Notes: generated by a model from the letters alone, not told the origin. A stretch of 64,000 nt of DNA from Stomoxys calcitrans (GCF_963082655.1 NC_081552.1:58322561-58386560); one strand, 5' to 3'. Positions 34,621-45,129 are shown, numbered from the stretch's first letter. Numbers and translations: made by a program.

Positions 34621-35715
34621 CTAAGTACCGGTATTTGTTGGACGCGAAAGCCGGGCAATGACAAAGGAAATTCTCCAACGTCTCTCTTCCCCGCATGCCC
34701 TACACATGCCATCACTTGCTGCACCGATTTTACATAAGTGAGCTCGTAGTCCTATGTATCCCGTTATGATACCAATAGCTATACTGACTTCCTTTTTGCT
34801 TCCTTTCAATAATAGTCTCGTCTTCTCACGATCTGGATCCCCTCGTAGGATTTTCGCCGTCCTACAGACCGTTTCGCTGTTCCACAATGTTACATGCGCA
34901 TTCGTCGCCCACTCGCTTAACTCGGACTGCGTCGACCCGAAAGGCTTCGGTTTAACCAAGTTTATTGACGGCAGCCCTCTGGCCTTCACCGCCAAATCGT
35001 CTGCCCTTTCATTTTCCCTTACTCCATTATGGCCCGGCACCCAAACGATGCGGATTTTCCCATTCTCAGAGAAGGCGTCCTCTGGCCTTCACCGCCAAAT
35101 CCTCTGCCCTTTCATTTTCCCTTACTCCGTTATGACCCGGCACCCAAACGATGCGAATTTTACCATCCACGGAGAAGGCGTTAATCTCCTTCTTACACTG
35201 CAAGACTGTTCGTACTTGTTATTGCCCTTATGGCAATTTTACTGTCGGTAAAGATGTTCAGACTAGACCCTTTTTGCCCTTACTCCGTTATGGCCCGGCA
35301 CCCAAACGATGCGGATTTTCCCATCCTCAGAGAAGGCGTCCACTGGCCTTCACCGCCAAATCGTCTGCCCTTTCATTTTCCCTTACTCCGTTATGGACCG
35401 GCACCCAAACGATGCGGATTTTGTCGGTAAAGATGTTCAGCTTGACGTCCTCGCGTTAGCACCACACCACTTCAAACATCCCGTGATCGCCGATGGCAGC
35501 AGTGACTCGCACTCGACTTCAAGGTTCATCTCAGGTATCCGATCGGAGACCTCTTCCCCTCCTTCCAGGTTTCCTATCGTCGCTTCGATTATACCGCGAT
35601 GGTAAAAGCTGCTCCCATCCTCAATCCATTCTCCCATCGCCTTAAGTCTCATAGCCGCAGTGGCTGTCTAGTATTATAACATCGTGCAGGGTAGTCTCCA
35701 CCGACATTCCCTTGA
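34621..35715 (-). pseudogene. LINE ORF2 relic: linker, RNase H and C-terminus, with internal duplications
   Basis: Minus-strand pieces: YHRGIIEATIGNLEGGEEVS (linker before RNase H, about 35510-35600), then RNase H C-terminal blocks PGHNGVRENERADDLAVKAR (35035 leftwards), INLVKPKPFGSTQSELSEWA, and a cysteine-type tail CKIGAASDGMCRACGEE. The TDGSK-type beginning of RNase H is lost. The HNGV-RADDLAV segment is present in about four tandem pieces (35035-35460). Same family as 2505-3281. RNase H would remove the RNA strand during reverse transcription. Not functional. Confidence 0.75.
35035..35460. repeat. Tandem duplications inside the dead LINE
   Basis: CGGCACCCAAACGATGCG occurs at 35035, 35138, 35296 and 35399, that is spacings 103, 158, 103. 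A 103-bp duplication was therefore copied again as part of a 261-bp block. GTCGGTAAAGATGTTCAG occurs at about 35245 and 35423 between the pieces. Confidence 0.75.
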
Positions 35716-36890
35716 CATAGGCATGCTGTTTGTATTTGAGCAGTTCGCTGGATGTCATACTCTTTATCATGGTGTCCACAATACGTTCCATGGTTTTAAG
35801 TAGAAAAGACGTAAGGTTTATGGGTCAGTAGGCCTTTGGTGTCGCATAACTTGCCTTGCCGGGCATGGGTATAATCACCACCCTTGCCTCCTGCCATGTT
35901 TTCCGAGTATATGAAAGTCCTAGTCACGCTGTGAAAATTTGGGCCAGACGAGGCGCCAGATAGTCTGCCTCTTTCTGTAGTAACGCCGGTAATATCCCTC
36001 AGGTCCGGGTGACTTAAATGGTTTGAAGCTCCTCAAGGATTCCTTCACCATAAATTCCGTTATTATAAACCTTCGATCAACGTCATTATTCCAAGATTCC
36101 GGTGTATCCGTGAGTCTTTTCATATCCTTCATGTCCTCCGTTGCCCCTGTTCTCACTCTCATGTCGTCTACTAAAGTTTCAGTTTGGACATGGGTTTTTG
36201 GGAGAAACCTTTTTATCTTGGTCATTGGTATTCTAAACCTAATATAGCGATGGTCAAAGAAAGAGTGTTCCATGGAGACCCTCCAATCCTGAACCTCATC
36301 GATCAGATTTTCTGAACATATCGTCACACCTAATATCTCCTCCCTAATCCTACTAATAAAGGTAGCAGTGTTACCAATATTAAGTGTTATTAAGTCTTTA
36401 GTATTCAAGAACTCTGCCAGGGCCTTACCCCGCTTATCAGAGTTTGTACTACCCCAGCAAATGGGGTGACAGTTCGCATAGCTCCCTATTAGCACCTCGT
36501 TTCCTGTCTGTTTTGCTTTCCTCACCAGCCGTTGCAGCTCTGACGTGAATGGCGCTGTCGGAGAGTCGAAAGGCAGATAAAGTGATGCCAGGCATGCTCC
36601 ACCGTCTCCCTGTCTCACCACTGTTGCATCCGACGTTGTTAACTCTGGGGAAAATATACTATTAAAATTTTTATGACAAATAACGCAGGTCCTCGACCGA
36701 GTACCAGTGATAGCATAGAATAATTGGTAGTTGATATGGTTCAGCCCAGAAACTTTGTGCCGAGTCGTCCATGGCTGCTGAATAAAGGCAATATGAATCT
36801 TACCCTTGCCGATTTTCTCCATCAGAGCGTGTGTAACAGTCTCGCTCCGGTGGAGGTTTACCTGGATTACCTCAATCATTGGTCCTCCAG
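35716..36890 (-). pseudogene. LINE ORF2 relic: endonuclease and reverse-transcriptase start
   Basis: Minus-strand frame from about 36879: MIEVIQVNLHRSETVTHAL is the typical start of a LINE apurinic/apyrimidinic endonuclease, continuing through IAFIQQPWTTRHKVSGLN and EVLIGSYANCHPICWGS; the HS/FDHRYIRF block (about 36240) is the end of the domain. After a deletion come FKPFKSPGPEG (entry to RT, about 36000) and, with a frame change near 35920, TWQEARVVIIPMPGKA and INLTSFLLKTMERIVD (about 35780-35895). The rest of RT with its catalytic aspartates is missing. Same element as 34621-35715. Confidence 0.8.
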
Positions 36891-36936
36891 TAAATGAGCA
36901 TCTTCGGAATAGGTGATGATCTCATCGTTTCCTCCC

Positions 36937-37730
36937 TGTTTTTATACCCTCCACAATAAGATGGGGGGTAAACTAATTTCGTCATTCTGATTGTAACTAC
37001 TCGAAATATTCGTCTGAGACCACATAAAGTATATATATTCTTCATATTCGCGAAATTTTATGTCGATCTAGCCATGTCCGTCCGTCGGTCGAAAGCACGC
37101 TAACTTCCGAAGGAGTAAAGCTAGCCGCTTGAAATTTTGCACAAATACTTCTTATTAGTGTAGGTCGGTTGGTATTGTAAATGGGCCATACCGGTCCATG
37201 TTTTGATATAGCTGCCATATAAACCGATCTTGGGTCTTGACTTCTTGACTTCTTGAGCCTCTAGAGTGCGCAATTCTAATCCGATTTGAATAAAATTTCG
37301 CACGACGTGTTTTGTTATTATATCCAACAACTGTGCCAAGTATGGTTCAAATCGGTTCATAACCTGATATAGCTGCCATATAAACCGATCTGGGATCTTG
37401 ACTTCTTGAGTCTCAAGAGTGTGCAATTGTATCCGATTGGAATGAAATTTTGCAAGTATCGTTCAAATCGGTTCATAACCTGATATAGCTGTCATATAAA
37501 CCGATCTTGCGTCTTGACTTCTTGAGCCTCTAGAGGGCGCAATTCTTATCCAATTTGAATAAATTTTGGCACGTAGTATTTTGTTATGATTTCCAACAAC
37601 TGTGCCAAATATGGTTCAAATCGCTTCATAACCTGATATAGCTGTCATATAAACAGATCTGGGGACTTGACTTCTTGAGCTTCTAGAGGGCGGAATTTCT
37701 ATCCGATTTGGCTGAAATTTCGCAAGACGT
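36937..37730 (+). mobile_element. HINE-A outer copy, 5' part (interrupted)
   Basis: TTTTTATACCCTCCACAATAAG start, conserved block, very short GTCCGTCCGTCGG microsatellite (37077-37090) and about four units, one shortened near 37440. It stops at TTTCGCAAGACG where an inner element begins, and resumes at 39220. Confidence 0.85.
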
Positions 37731-39219
37731 TTTTATACCCTCCACCATAAGATGGGGGGTATACTAATTTCGTCATTCTGTTTGTAACTACTCGAAATAT
37801 TCGTCTGAGACCCCATAAAGTATATATATTCTTGATCGTCGCGACATTTTATGTCGATCTAGCCATGTCCGTCCGTCTGTCCGTCCGTCCGTCTGTCTGT
37901 CGAAAGCACGCTAACTTCCGAAGGAGTAAAGCTAGCCGCTTGAAATTTTGCACAAATACTTATTATTAGTGTAGGTCGGTTGGTATTGTAAATGGCCCAT
38001 ATCGGTCCATGTTTTGATATAGCTGCCATATAAACCGATCTTGGGTCTTGAATTCTTGAGCCTCTAGAGTGCGCAATTCTTATCCGATTCGAATGAAATT
38101 TTGCACGACGTGTTTTGCTATGATATCCAACAACTGTGCCGAGTATAGTTTAAATCGGTCCATAACCTGATATAGCTGCCATATAAACCGATCTTGGGTC
38201 TTGACTTCTTGAGCCTCTAGAGGGCACAATTCTTATCCGATTTGAATGAATTTTTTGCACGAAGTATTTTGTTATGATATCCAACAAGTGTGCCAAGTAT
38301 GGTTGAAATCGGTTCATAACCTTATATAGCTGTCATATAAACCGATCTTGGGTCTTGACTTCTTGAGCCTCTAGAGTGCGCAATTCTTATCCAATTTGAA
38401 TGAATTTTGGCATGACGTGTTTTGTTATGATATCCAACAACTGTGCCAAGTATGGTTCAAATCGATCCATAACCTTATATAGCTGTCATATAAACCGATC
38501 TTGGGTCTTGACTTCTTGAGCCTCTAGAGGGCGCAATTCTTATCCAATTTGAATGAATTTTGGCACGTTGTATTTTGTTATGATATCCAACAACTGTGCC
38601 AAATATGGTTCAAATCGGTTCATAACCTGATATAGCTGTCATATAAACAGATCTGGGGACTTGACTTCTTGAGCTTCTAGAGGGCGCAATTCCTATCCGA
38701 TTTGGCTGAAATTTCGCAAGACGTTTTTTATTGTTACTTTCAACAACTATGGCTAATAAAGTACAAGTCGGTTCATAACCTGATCTAGCTGCCATATAAA
38801 CCGATCTAGGATCTTGACTTCTTGAGCCTCTAGAGGTCGCAATTATTATCCGATTTGCCTGAAATTTTGTACGACGGATTCTCTCATGACCATCAACATA
38901 CGTGTTTATTATGATCTGAATCGGACCATAGCCCGATACAGCTCCCATATAAATCGATCTCTCTATTTTACTTTTTGAGCTCACAAAGAGCGCAATTCTT
39001 ATTCGAATTGGCTGACATTTACACAGGTCTCCAACATATAATTTAATTGTGGTCCAAATAGGACCATATCTTGATGTCGCTCTAATAGCAGAGCAAATCT
39101 TTTCTTATATCCTGTTTTGCCTAAGAAGAGATGCCGGGAAGAGAACTCGACAAATGCGATCCATGGTGGAGGGTATATAAGATTCGGCCCGGCCGAACTT
39201 AGCACGCTTTTACTTGTTT
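37731..39219 (+). mobile_element. HINE-A inner copy, complete, nested
   Basis: Complete from TTTTTATACCCTCCACCATA to CTTTTACTTGTTT, about six units and a GTCC/GTCT run at 37868-37902. It shares private markers with the inner copy at 50351-52666: GGGAAGAGAACTCGAC in the 3' module, CTTGATGTCGCTC, and CTCACAAAGAGCGCAATT. Inserted between GCAAGACG and TTATTGTTAC of the outer copy. Confidence 0.88.
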
Positions 39220-39711
39220 ATTGTTACTTTCAACAACTATGTCAAATAAAGTACAAGTCGGTTCATAACCTGATATAGCTGCCATATAAACCGATCTTGG
39301 ATCTTGACTTCTTGCGCCTCTAGAGGTCCCAATTATTATCCGATTTGCCTGAAATTTTGTACGACGGATTCTCTCATGACCATTAACATACGTGTTTATT
39401 ATGGTCTGAATCTGCTTATAACCCGATACAGCTCCCATTTAAATCGATCTCTCTATTTTACTTCTTGAGCCCATAAAGGGCGCAATTCTTATTCGAATTG
39501 GATGACATTTTACACAGGTCTCCAATATATAATTTAATTGTGGTCCAAACCGGACATATCTTGATATCGCTCTAATAGCAGAGCAAATCTTTTCTTATAT
39601 CCTTTTTTTTGCCTAAGAAGAGATGCCGGGAAAAGAACTCGACAAATGCGATCCATGGTGGAGGGTATATAAGATTCGGCCCGGCCAAACTTAGCACGCT
39701 TTTACTTGTTT
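39220..39711 (+). mobile_element. HINE-A outer copy, 3' part
   Basis: Resumes at ATTGTTACTTTCAACAAC, two units, 3' module TGCCGGGAAAAGAACTCGAC, ATGGTGGAGGGTATATAAG, palindrome with one change (TTCGGCCCGGCCAAA) and CTTTTACTTGTTT. Confidence 0.85.
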
Positions 39712-39901
39712 AGACTGCATTGAATTTCCTATCACTGCACTGCCTGATGTCATCGTTTTAGGTTCTTAGCCTAATATAGTCTTCCGACTTTTTATAAAGT
39801 CGGTAATGGTTCCATCGTCGGGTCGATAAACTTTATTGGGTTTCCATTCCCTGTACTGCCTGATGTTTCAATACTAAAATCTTTGCCTATCTTAGCCTTC
39901 C

Positions 39902-40137
39902 AACAAGTAAAAGCGTGCTAAGTTCGGCCGGGCCGAATCTTATATACCCTCCACCATGGATCGCATTTGTCGAGTTCTTTTCCATGCATCTCTTCTAAGG
40001 CAAAAAAAGATATAAGAAAAGAGTTGCTCTGCTATTAAAACGATATCAAGATATGGTCCGGTTCGGACCACAATTTAATTATATGTTGGAGACCTGTGTA
40101 AAATTTCAGCCAATTCGTATAAGAAATGCGCCCATTG
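39902..40137 (-). mobile_element. HINE-A 3' part, interrupted by the Gypsy element
   Basis: AACAAGTAAAAGCGTGC with an intact palindrome and 3' module, ending at GCGCCCATTG where the LTR starts. It continues at 46195 (ATTGGGGCTCACGAAG). Intact copies such as 62840-62865 read GCGCCCATTGGGGCTCACG, proving the interruption. Confidence 0.9.
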
Positions 40138-40666
40138 AGTAAAGTCCCTTTCTTTTCAGAAAAAGACCCTTTTTTTAGTTTCACAAAATCACTTTATTTT
40201 TAAATTAAATTAAACACAATAAAGAATTTCTAGTGGAAACTTATCCAAAGACTTCTAAATTTGAACTGCCTTTTAGAAAAAAAGACAGTGACTTATATCT
40301 ACTTACATTGATTGAGATCAAAAGTTATGGCTTAAAAAAATGAGCTTAGTAATAAGAATAAAATTAGTACAACAAATTTTATGTGAGAGAAAGAGATAGG
40401 GAATAGCGTGGGAGTGGATGAAGAAAGATGGGGATAGTTGGAGCACAATATTAGGAGAGAGAGAGAGAGAGAGAGAGTAAGTGAGTATGATTTGGAGCGA
40501 GAGAGTAAGAATTAAATATAATAAAAATAATAACATGAGTACTTATATTATAAGAGAACAAATTATTTGATGGGGATACATTAGAGTGGGTACATTTGAA
40601 TAATAGTAGTTCTATAAATTCTATAACATTCTATAACAATAGTATGTGTTCGTCGAATTTATAACT
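40138..40666 (-). repeat. 3' LTR of the Gypsy element
   Basis: 529 bp, directly repeated at 45666-46194 with an offset of 5528 at both ends. Minus-strand termini AGTTATAAATT and GGGACTTTACT. It contains a CT-rich run (GAGAGAGAGAGAGAGAGAG at about 40454-40478 on the plus strand) of the kind bound by GAGA factor. The upstream purine tract is short (GTGTGGGGG just above 40666). Confidence 0.93.
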
Positions 40667-40899
40667 CCCCCACACGTTGATTGTACATTACACCTGGAAT
40701 GTATGTCAACAAAAGTACAAATAATACAAACAACAAAATATGACAAAAAAAGTAACAACAAAAAGAAGTAAAACTTAAACAAATCAATTATATAATTCAA
40801 ATATATATTTTTTTTTTTTTACACAAAAATTATAGTTAAAAAAATAGAAAAAATAAGAAAAATTGAAATACTTAAAAAACTAAAAAAAAATTAAATTTA
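40667..40899 (-). other. Gypsy 3' region without env
   Basis: Between the pol stop and the 3' LTR, AT-rich, with poly-A and poly-T runs (40805-40835, 40880-40895). There is no room for an envelope gene. Confidence 0.7.
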
Positions 40900-43626
40900 T
40901 CACATTTTTTTCCTTGAATAATCTCTTCCGGTTAGCTTCCTATCAAAGTTAATATCCTCAACTTCGTTTTGGTATTTGAAGCGTCTCTTTACTACTTGCC
41001 TATCGCGTTTACAACCTTTATCATCTATGAAGTTTCGAACTCCTTTTTCCTTAACTTGTTTTATTATATATTTTGGCTTCTGTTTTATGTTCTGAAAGCC
41101 AAGATTTTTTACAAATTCCCTTTCACCAAATTCTGAACAGTCATTTCTGCCTTCATTCAACTTCTCAGTCCGTTTTCTTTTATCTTCGACAATCTTATCG
41201 TGAATTTCCTTCCATATGGACTTGTCAACTTTATTGTGCATCAGATGTGTTGGTTTATGGCCTGTAGCAGAATGAACGGTATCATTGTAAATTTGAATAG
41301 CCTTATATACCAAGGTCTTATCATCTACATCACCATATTTACCGTCTAGTTTAAATAGCCTCATGTGCTCGTTTAATGTCAGATGGAATCGCTCAATATC
41401 AGAATTTCCTGTGTGTGTGTTTGGCGAAGTAAAATGGTATTCGACCTGTTCGGAATTTAGAAAATCTCTCACGAAGGCTGTGTTAAACTCATTGTCGGCT
41501 ACTATTTTCCTAGGCTTACCTATTGTCGAAAATCTCTCCCTTAACTTTTCTACAATGGTTACTGAATTTTTGTCCGTCAAAAAATGAGCTGAGACATGTT
41601 TAGTCAATTTGTCAATGCAAGTCAAAAACGTTGTTGTTTTGTTTGAAAACCAAATATCGATATGGACTACTTCATTGGAATTAATCGGAGTCTCCGTTAA
41701 ATACATTTTAGGCTTAATTGGATGTCGATCGTATTTGCACATATTGCAAATGGTGCAATTATTTATAAACTTATGGATTTCCAATTTCAAATTGGGGAAA
41801 TAAATAATGTTCTTTAGCTCCATATAAGTATCCTGAATCCCTCGGTGATTCTTATCTCCATGATACTTATCGATTATATCTAACAAAATATCCTTGAGAT
41901 ATCGAGAGCACATGTAAAATCGTATGCCTGAGGCATTAGAAAAATATCGAATGATAGTATCTTGAATATATTTAAAAATTTCAAAATTTTGACAGAAGAG
42001 TGCTATCTTACCACGCTCGGGTAATATTTTGCTAAGCATTTCTAAAATAGTCTCCTCGTGGTATCCTTGTATCGTTAATGTGAATCTGTGTTTCTTGTCA
42101 TACAAAGTCTCCTCCAGGTACCTATTTTTCTTGCCTATTTCCACCACAATCTGATATTTAAAAACATTTAACGGCAATTCGCTTATTTCGATGTGATCAT
42201 TTAAGTCTTCCACTCCACTATGTATTGTGGCTAAATCAGACGATATTCCGGCATTGTCCTCATCTACCTCCTCGAGGCCATTTATATCAGCACGACTCAA
42301 AAAATCTGCCACCTGATTGGTTTTGCCCTTTATGTATTCGACATCGAAGTCGTACTCATTCAAACGCATTCTCCATCTTTGTAACTTCATATTAGGCTCT
42401 TTCAACGAGCTCAGCCAGACAAGGGGTCTATGGTCGGTCTGAATTCTGAATTTTCGCCCAAATAAATAGGGCCGAAAATACTTGGTAGCCCACACAATCG
42501 CCAATAATTCCTTCTCTATCGTACTATAATTACATTCATGCCTATCAAGAGTTCGAGAACTATAGGCTATAGGATGACCGTCTTGGGACAAAACCGCGCC
42601 TAAAGCAAAATTACTAGCATCAGTTGTCAGTACAAAAGGCTTTGCGAAATCTGGGTATGATAATACTGGGCTCTGACATAACAAGAGCTTTAGTTTTTTA
42701 AAAGAGTCCATATATTCAAAATCGTTAACATCGATTTTAGCATCCTTCTTCAAATATTTAATCATGGGCAATGCGATCCTTCCATAATCTTTTATAAACT
42801 TGCGATAGAATCCGGTTACACCTAAAAATGATCGTATACCCTTCACAGTATCTGGGAGTGATAACTTTTGGATTACCTCAATCTTCGAGGGGTCTGGTCT
42901 TATCCCTTCCGGTGTAATAATGTGTCCTAAATACTCGGATTCCCGCTTAAAAAAACTACATTTATCGATCTGGACCTTGAGGTTATGTTCCGATAATCTC
43001 TGAAAAATCTTACGTAGGGAAACAATATGTTCCTGAAGAGAGGTCGAAAAAATGAGTATATCATCAAGATATACTACACAAATATTATTAATAAAATCAT
43101 GTAGAACTTCATTCATCATACGTTGAAATGAAGCGGGTGCATTTTTCAACCCAAACGGCATTCGCGTAAATTCATAATGACCCATGTGAGTAGAAAAAGC
43201 TGTCTTATGCCTGTCATTAGGATGAATAGGAATCTGATGAAAACCTTTTGCTAAGTCGAGTGTCGAAAAATATAAACAATTTCCTAATTTTGAAAACAGG
43301 TCTTCCATATTTGGGATAGGAAATTTGTCACTAATCGTAATATCATTCAATTTTCTGTAGTCTACAACTACTCTCCATTTCTGTTCTCCTGAATGATCTA
43401 TCTTCTTAGGCACAATCCAGATGGGAGCATTATAAGGGCTAGATGACTTCCTAATTATGCCAGAATCAAGCATTTCTTTAATTTGCCTTTCTACCTCCCC
43501 CTTATGTATTTCCGGAAATCGATACGTTCTTGAATAAACTGGAATCTCGTTCAAAGTGGGTATTCTGTGACTAAATCTGCTAACGGCAGACAAATTGTCT
43601 CCTTCTATATAAAAAAACCTTTTCAA
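40900..43626 (-). CDS. pol: Gypsy pol, main part: RT, RNase H, integrase (908 aa)
   Basis: Copies the element RNA into DNA and inserts it. Domains by residue: RT with LDLAKGF (catalytic D124) and YLDD at 186-189; RNase H with TTDASNF (D336), IEKELLA (E372), QTDHRP (D398) and NQVADFLSR (D441); integrase zinc finger H589-x4-H594 and C624-x2-C627; core with D657, D711 and E745. The D711-E745 spacing is 33 residues, two less than the canonical 35. The C-terminus is basic (RKLTGRDYSRKK). All catalytic residues are present and there are no internal stops. The Met at 43626 is only the first Met after the frame break, not a real start. 17.6/297-type by overall match. Confidence 0.92.
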   Translation of the reverse strand: MKRFFYIEGDNLSAVSRFSHRIPTLNEIPVYSRTYRFPEIHKGEVERQIKEMLDSGIIRKSSSPYNAPIWIVPKKIDHSGEQKWRVVVDYRKLNDITISDKFPIPNMEDLFSKLGNCLYFSTLDLAKGFHQIPIHPNDRHKTAFSTHMGHYEFTRMPFGLKNAPASFQRMMNEVLHDFINNICVVYLDDILIFSTSLQEHIVSLRKIFQRLSEHNLKVQIDKCSFFKRESEYLGHIITPEGIRPDPSKIEVIQKLSLPDTVKGIRSFLGVTGFYRKFIKDYGRIALPMIKYLKKDAKIDVNDFEYMDSFKKLKLLLCQSPVLSYPDFAKPFVLTTDASNFALGAVLSQDGHPIAYSSRTLDRHECNYSTIEKELLAIVWATKYFRPYLFGRKFRIQTDHRPLVWLSSLKEPNMKLQRWRMRLNEYDFDVEYIKGKTNQVADFLSRADINGLEEVDEDNAGISSDLATIHSGVEDLNDHIEISELPLNVFKYQIVVEIGKKNRYLEETLYDKKHRFTLTIQGYHEETILEMLSKILPERGKIALFCQNFEIFKYIQDTIIRYFSNASGIRFYMCSRYLKDILLDIIDKYHGDKNHRGIQDTYMELKNIIYFPNLKLEIHKFINNCTICNMCKYDRHPIKPKMYLTETPINSNEVVHIDIWFSNKTTTFLTCIDKLTKHVSAHFLTDKNSVTIVEKLRERFSTIGKPRKIVADNEFNTAFVRDFLNSEQVEYHFTSPNTHTGNSDIERFHLTLNEHMRLFKLDGKYGDVDDKTLVYKAIQIYNDTVHSATGHKPTHLMHNKVDKSIWKEIHDKIVEDKRKRTEKLNEGRNDCSEFGEREFVKNLGFQNIKQKPKYIIKQVKEKGVRNFIDDKGCKRDRQVVKRRFKYQNEVEDINFDRKLTGRDYSRKKM

Positions 43627-44160
43627 ACCTTTTTATTACTGTTAACAGTTCGGAAATTTCTTCCTCATTCAAGTGGTCAAGTTCCAATCTATCAGTCAAA
43701 TGACCTATCTCGGGCTTTCGAAAATTTATATCGAACCAATGTTCATCATCCTCGCGTGGCTCCTCATGACCAACCGTATCAAATACCAAGGGAATGCTTG
43801 CATTAGGCGTTCTCAATATATTTTGCTCAAAATCTATCTTAGCATGTAATGGCCTTAATACATTACACCCTAATATACCATCAAAATTCCCATTAAGATC
43901 ACATTCCAACATCTCAATATTTGCACCTGGTCTATTAAATTCCCTAAACAATGGAATCGTAATTTTTGATGTGGTTACCGATGTCGAATTTATCGTATTC
44001 AAAATTATAGGGCCTTGAAGATCTGTCCGAAAAGTTTTATGAAACAACCCCATTCTTATCAAGGATGTCACAGCGCCGGAATCTACTAATAATTTAATAG
44101 GGATGCTCTTAGTACCTACAATTATATAGGGAAGAGATCTTCGGCTGTAAACTGAAAATT
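43580..44160 (-). CDS. pol: Gypsy pol, first part: aspartic protease
   Basis: Retroviral-type aspartic protease that would cut the polyprotein. The catalytic D-S-G (LLVDSGAVTSLI) lies at 44075-44083, upstream of the first Met of this frame (44071), so translation must enter by frameshift from gag and not by initiation. A second family feature, NFDGILGCNVLRPL, lies about 60 residues later. The frame ends at a TAG near 43580. It overlaps the RT frame by about 47 nt; the frame changes by one base at a run of seven T (about 43608-43620, plus-strand A-run), which looks like an insertion in a homopolymer. Either a disabling mutation or a read error. Confidence 0.8.
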
Positions 44161-45015
44161 TGATGGTCCAACAACCCCTAGTTCCATAGGAGTCTGACCA
44201 TCGGCATTTCTATCTTCTTGGTGAAAACCGCCACCGGAATCAGTATTCAATCGATTCGTTCGAGGAAAATTGTCGGGTCTGTTAGTGGAATTCCTTGATT
44301 GTGAACTGTTCTGGTAGGATGATCTATTATTTCTATAACCACTATTGGAAGAAAAACGTGTACTGGAGCTCGCTGCTCTATCTGTACTACTCGAAGACAA
44401 AGGCTGTGTCTCAGGTTTTTGTATTTTCCTATTAAAATTCTTGTAAAAATACTCAGTCTCAATTAGAATTTCTTTTGCCTGTAGTAATTTATTGGGATTC
44501 CTAGCATTCAGAATTAGCTTTGGCTCATTGGGTAATTTACTTATAAATATTTTCAAAACCATATTCTCATTATTCTCACAGGTATACCACCCTTCATTGC
44601 CGCTTACGCTGGCCTTCAAATTTAATTTTGTCAATAAACCTATAATATAATCATAAAAACTCTCAATAGATGACCTAAACTCAGCCGTTTTTATCTTATT
44701 AACTAGACCTTCAATACTCTCACTTACATTAAAATTACTCTTAAGTACTGTCTTAATTTCATCCCAGTTCATTGGATTATTATTATTTATAAGAGCAATA
44801 TTCGCCTTACCAATAATCTTATGTCTAATTTTTAAATCAAAGAGAGTTAATTGGGGGGTCTCAGCATGTTGTCGAACCTCCTCTATGTACCTTATGAAGA
44901 GAGACAGCTCCTCTGCTTTCCCGTCGAACTCTGGAACGCTGCTTAGGAAGTCAAATATGTTGTAGGTTGGCATGGCGATTGCTTTCCTCCTTCTCCCTCT
45001 TTGTTTGGGGTTCAC
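44122..45015 (-). CDS. gag: Gypsy gag-like protein, 297 aa
   Basis: Structural protein that would form the cytoplasmic particle packaging the element RNA. The N-terminus is basic (MNPKQRGRRRK), followed by a capsid-like region with FDGKAEELSLFIRYIEEV (about residues 30-47) and WDEIKTVLKSNF (about 84-95), then a low-complexity Ser/Arg/Asn-rich segment (about 205-260). No CCHC zinc knuckle is present, which is usual in the 17.6/297 group. The first Met is chosen as the longest; a second Met at codon 15 (MPTYNIFDFL) is an equally good start. It ends at TAA 44122-44124, and the pol frame overlaps its end. Open throughout. Confidence 0.85.
   Translation of the reverse strand: MNPKQRGRRRKAIAMPTYNIFDFLSSVPEFDGKAEELSLFIRYIEEVRQHAETPQLTLFDLKIRHKIIGKANIALINNNNPMNWDEIKTVLKSNFNVSESIEGLVNKIKTAEFRSSIESFYDYIIGLLTKLNLKASVSGNEGWYTCENNENMVLKIFISKLPNEPKLILNARNPNKLLQAKEILIETEYFYKNFNRKIQKPETQPLSSSSTDRAASSSTRFSSNSGYRNNRSSYQNSSQSRNSTNRPDNFPRTNRLNTDSGGGFHQEDRNADGQTPMELGVVGPSNFQFTAEDLFPI
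44155..44161 (-). promoter_or_regulatory. Candidate -1 ribosomal slippery site
   Basis: Minus strand A AAT TTT, placed in the gag frame exactly as the X XXY YYZ heptamer requires (codon AAT starts at 44160). The protease frame lies at -1 relative to gag and is open across this point. I have not found or tested a downstream RNA structure. Confidence 0.6.
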
Positions 45016-45069
45016 CGCTTATAGTTGGAGCCAGCAATGAGCTTTGCTTTTGGTCTAATTGTTATTGTT

Positions 45070-45070
<1 letters not shown>

Positions 45071-45129
<59 letters not shown>
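45071..45129 (-). repeat. Poly(A) tract of 59 nt in the Gypsy leader
   Basis: An unbroken run of T on the plus strand, A in the transcript, lies about midway in the 650-nt leader between the primer site and gag. It is not at an insertion boundary. Run length may be affected by assembly. Confidence 0.8.

Noticed and set aside
40318..40536. 72-codon leucine/serine-rich frame, present twice (also 45846-46064)
   Set aside because: Lies in the two LTRs and is produced by the CT-rich run; identical only because the LTRs are.
40667..40899. Remnant env gene of the Gypsy element
   Set aside because: Only 233 bp of AT-rich sequence without any frame of note between pol and the LTR.
45071..45129. Poly(A) run as the tail of an inserted retroposon
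   Set aside because: No target duplication or boundary is visible on either side; it lies within the continuous Gypsy leader, though a captured tail cannot be excluded.
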